From Paracoccaceae bacterium (GTDB lineage: Bacteria > Pseudomonadota > Alphaproteobacteria > Rhodobacterales > Rhodobacteraceae): 36,639 nt of DNA. The DNA lies in NCBI GenBank assembly GCA_026709265.1, contig JAPOTI010000009.1, positions 1 through 36,639 of the forward strand, read 5' to 3'. The notes under the pieces are model-generated. The model saw only the letters and a program-made list of their open reading frames with translations, was not told the origin of the DNA and did not search any database. Positions 34,785 to 36,639 of the stretch are shown piece after piece; the first letter of the stretch is position 1, and every line of letters starts with the position of its first letter. Made by a program: the position numbers and the translations under genes.

Positions 34785-36022
34785 TGATCCGGTCCAGACT
34801 TCTTGAGTTGATCGCCAACGGGGAAAACTCCGGCATCGAGTTCAAGCGCGATGACTTGCGACCCGAACAGCTTGCGAAGGAAATCGTGGCCCTCGCCAAT
34901 TTTCAGGGCGGCCATATTCTGATCGGGGTGAATGACGACGGATCCATTCCGGGAATACAGCGGCATGATTTGGAAGAGTGGGTCATGGACACGGTGTTCG
35001 GTCGGTATGTCCATCCCATGATTCTTCCGTTTTACGAGGAGGTCCAGATCGACGATCAGAGCCGGGTTGCGATCGTCAGTCTCAGCCAGGGTGTGACCAA
35101 GCCGTATGTGGTTCGGAACCAGGGTCGTGAGGACATTTACATCAGGGCGGGCAGCACATCCCGTCTTGCGACACGCGAGCAGCAGGCCCGGCTGTACGCG
35201 CTGGGCGGCATGCTGCATACAGAGCTTCTGCCAGTCCCTGGAAGCGGCCTTGGCCATCTCAGCCTGGAGCGGTTGAAAGAGTATCTGTCAACGATCGTTG
35301 GAGATGACACCCTTCCGACTGACAAAGACCAAGAGGGGTGGGAGCGTCGCCTGCTTGGTTTGGGCTTCATGGTTGGTCGCGAAGATGGCCCACCACTTTG
35401 CTCCATCGCCGGGTTGGTTCTTTTTGGTCATGCACCGCGTCGGTTGCTGTTTCAGGCGGGCATCCGGTGGATGGCCTTTGAAGGGAACAGCAAGAGCTAC
35501 AAAGCACTGGATGATAGGCTGATTGATGGTCCATTTGTCGCCTTGGGGCGCGCATCTCAGCATGGTGGCAGATCCGTTGCTGAAAGCGGGTTAATCGAAG
35601 GTGTGGTCGATGCAATGCGTCCATTCTTGACGGAAGAATCTGCCGAAATGGACACCTCCATGCGAAGAGAACATCGTTGGCTGTATCCAGTGGAAGCCCT
35701 TAGAGAAGTGATTGTCAATGCAATCGCGCATCGTGACTGGACCCGCCAGGAAGAAATTGAGATTGTACGATACATGGACCGTCTGGAAGTCTTGAGTCCG
35801 GGCGCTCTACAAAATTCAATGACGGTTGAAAAAATGATCGCTGGCCAGCGTTCTCCACGGAACCCACTGATCGTTGAGGTGCTACGCGACTACGGTTATG
35901 TGGATGCCCGCGGCATGGGCGTGCGCAACAAAATCATTCCGCTCTTGAGAGAGTGTAACGGTACCGAGCCCGAGTTTATTGCCACTGACGACCATCTCAG
36001 GGTTTCGCTGAGAATCGTGTAA
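34784..36022 (+). CDS. Schlafen AlbA_2 and HATPase_c_4 domain protein
   Basis: A 412-residue protein. Residues 7-130 form an AlbA_2 (Schlafen) domain: GIEFKRDDLR at 17-26 and ALANFQGGHILIGVNDDG at 36-53, the family's nucleic-acid or nucleotide-binding core. The C-terminal half contains REVIVNAIAHRDW at about 304-316 and RLEVLSPG, typical of the HATPase_c_4 domain annotated in RecG-like putative helicases. Such proteins are annotated as transcriptional regulators or helicases. AlbA_2/Schlafen proteins include tRNA-cleaving restriction factors in animals, and bacterial versions occur in defence islands. ATG overlaps the upstream TGA by one base. It is the last gene of the four-gene unit. Confidence 0.85.
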   Translation: MIRSRLLELIANGENSGIEFKRDDLRPEQLAKEIVALANFQGGHILIGVNDDGSIPGIQRHDLEEWVMDTVFGRYVHPMILPFYEEVQIDDQSRVAIVSLSQGVTKPYVVRNQGREDIYIRAGSTSRLATREQQARLYALGGMLHTELLPVPGSGLGHLSLERLKEYLSTIVGDDTLPTDKDQEGWERRLLGLGFMVGREDGPPLCSIAGLVLFGHAPRRLLFQAGIRWMAFEGNSKSYKALDDRLIDGPFVALGRASQHGGRSVAESGLIEGVVDAMRPFLTEESAEMDTSMRREHRWLYPVEALREVIVNAIAHRDWTRQEEIEIVRYMDRLEVLSPGALQNSMTVEKMIAGQRSPRNPLIVEVLRDYGYVDARGMGVRNKIIPLLRECNGTEPEFIATDDHLRVSLRIV

Positions 36023-36539
36023 AATTGGCCTAAACGGCCCGAAGCTGCATATCTGGACATCACCAGACAGATCCGCGGTCCTGCGAAAACTGAAAACGCC
36101 GCCCGATGACCCCGCACCCCGGCAGATCACACACAACACCCGGAAAACACCCCGTAAAGGGAGATCCCATCACACCACAGATCCTCTGTCGCAACGTGTA
36201 CCTCTTATGAAGCCCCGCATGTCAAGTCTTGGGTCAGTCCATGGTGAATCTCCATCCTGGTGGGCGCACAGAGTGTGTTCGGGGGGGGGGGGGGGAATCG
36301 TCGCGACAGCGCGCGTTCAACGCCGCGCCAACCTCTGATCCGGTTCGGGTGCCGCCCGTGTGGTCGGTCCCGTGACCCACAGACCCCGTTCAGTGGATGC
36401 GGCGTTCCAGAAGTCTGGGATCCATCTGTGTTCCGGTGCCGCCCCGCGGCGGCTTCCCCGGGTCCAGGTCGATCACGCAGCCCCCCCCCGGTCTCCTCCG
36501 CCGTCCCGTCAGACGGCCTTGGAAAGGGCGGTGCGGTTC
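36023..36539. other. G+C-rich tail with homopolymer tracts
   Basis: No gene is supported. From about 36270 the DNA is much more G+C-rich than the operon. It contains G15 at 36281-36295 and C9 at 36481-36489. It probably includes the right end of the IS110 element whose transposase tail follows. A small GGCC-taaac-GGCC hairpin lies just after the operon stop without a T-run. Confidence 0.5.
36281..36295 (+). repeat. G15 homopolymer tract
   Basis: Fifteen consecutive G residues, the longest run in the window, about 260 bases beyond the four-gene operon and near an IS110 end. No adjacent gene is evidently controlled by it. Confidence 0.9.
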
Positions 36540-36639
36540 TCAGGCCACCCGCCGCGCTCCGGTTGGAACCAGACCCGGGGTGGTGAACCGCCACAGGGCG
36601 ATCAACAGTTTGCGGGCGACCGCCACGATGGCCCGTTTG
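36540..36639 (-). CDS. IS110-family transposase, C-terminal end (cut by window)
   Basis: The last 32 codons of a transposase read on the minus strand: KRAIVAVARKLLIALWRF, then a short tail ending RRVA before the stop at 36540-36542. Lys/Arg-AIVAVARKLL-ALWR is the characteristic tail of IS110-group recombinases, which insert using a guide RNA and a DEDD-serine active site. It continues beyond the window edge, so whether the full gene is intact is unknown. It is not the missing half of the fragment at 29211, because orientation and location differ. Confidence 0.65.
   Translation of the reverse strand, partial: KRAIVAVARKLLIALWRFTTPGLVPTGARRVA

Noticed and set aside
8406-36019. 16-base identity tttcgctgagaatcgt near 8408 and near 36003
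   Set aside because: One copy is the end of a conserved coding sequence and the flanks diverge at once; likely coincidence.
12607-36210. 14-base identity tgtacctcttatga at 12607-12620 and 36197-36210, each just downstream of a defence-like operon
   Set aside because: A few 14-base matches are expected by chance in a window of this size, and the flanks do not match, so it is not reported as an attachment site.
1-36639. CRISPR array or cas genes
   Set aside because: No regularly spaced short direct repeats and no cas-like proteins are present; the only tandem array is the 339-bp coding repeat.

Overview
The window is most likely a piece of an alphaproteobacterial chromosome. The evidence is indirect: a Gram-negative envelope (a porin ending in Phe and a secreted barrel protein), a pyrB-pyrC pair whose dihydroorotase lacks the metal-binding HxH as in many alphaproteobacteria, and a moderately high G+C content. 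The order cannot be fixed from this sequence. Core metabolic genes alternate with accessory DNA, namely insertion-sequence debris, pseudogenes and two defence-like operons.

Layout. 1-2616: pyrC and pyrB on the minus strand. 2617-4119: about 1.5 kb without a convincing gene, containing one copy of a dispersed repeat. 4120-7536: a large secreted protein with tandem 339-bp repeats, a Calx-beta domain and a C-terminal barrel, with a C10 tract at its 5' end. 7854-9478: a DUF2306-type membrane protein and a Rid-family protein. 9794-12594: a three-gene, A+T-richer operon (MqsR-like toxin, MqsA-like zinc-finger/HTH antitoxin, and a MinD/ParA-like ATPase with a repeat tail) behind a near-consensus promoter with paired palindromic operators. 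12739-22795: two IclR regulators divergent from a complete oligopeptide ABC transporter (binding protein, two permeases, two ATPases) translationally coupled to a gamma-glutamyltransferase and an M20 peptidase. 23060-24598: a porin with a terminator and a G12 tract upstream. 25081-27023: polyphosphate kinase 2 and a D-2-hydroxyacid dehydrogenase. 27196-28002: a RES-domain pseudogene broken by one amber codon. 28424-30221: nested transposase fragments (ISKra4-like, IS110-like, Tn5/IS4-like) within long inverted repeats. 30572-36022: a tightly coupled four-gene operon. The window ends in another IS110 fragment.

How the genes work together. The transporter, transferase and M20 peptidase look like one pathway: a peptide is imported, its gamma-glutamyl bond is cleaved in the cytoplasm and the product is hydrolysed, probably under IclR control through a palindrome in the divergent intergenic region.

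The strongest candidate for an undescribed system is the 30.6-36.0 kb operon. It joins an alkyltransferase-like DNA-binding domain fused to DUF2971, an 87-residue basic protein, a TrlF-type PHP/SMC-like ATPase and a Schlafen AlbA_2/HATPase-like protein. All three junctions overlap by 1 to 4 bases, and mobile-element debris lies on both sides. A defence role is inferred, not shown. The second candidate is the toxin-antitoxin-ATPase operon at 9.8-12.6 kb.
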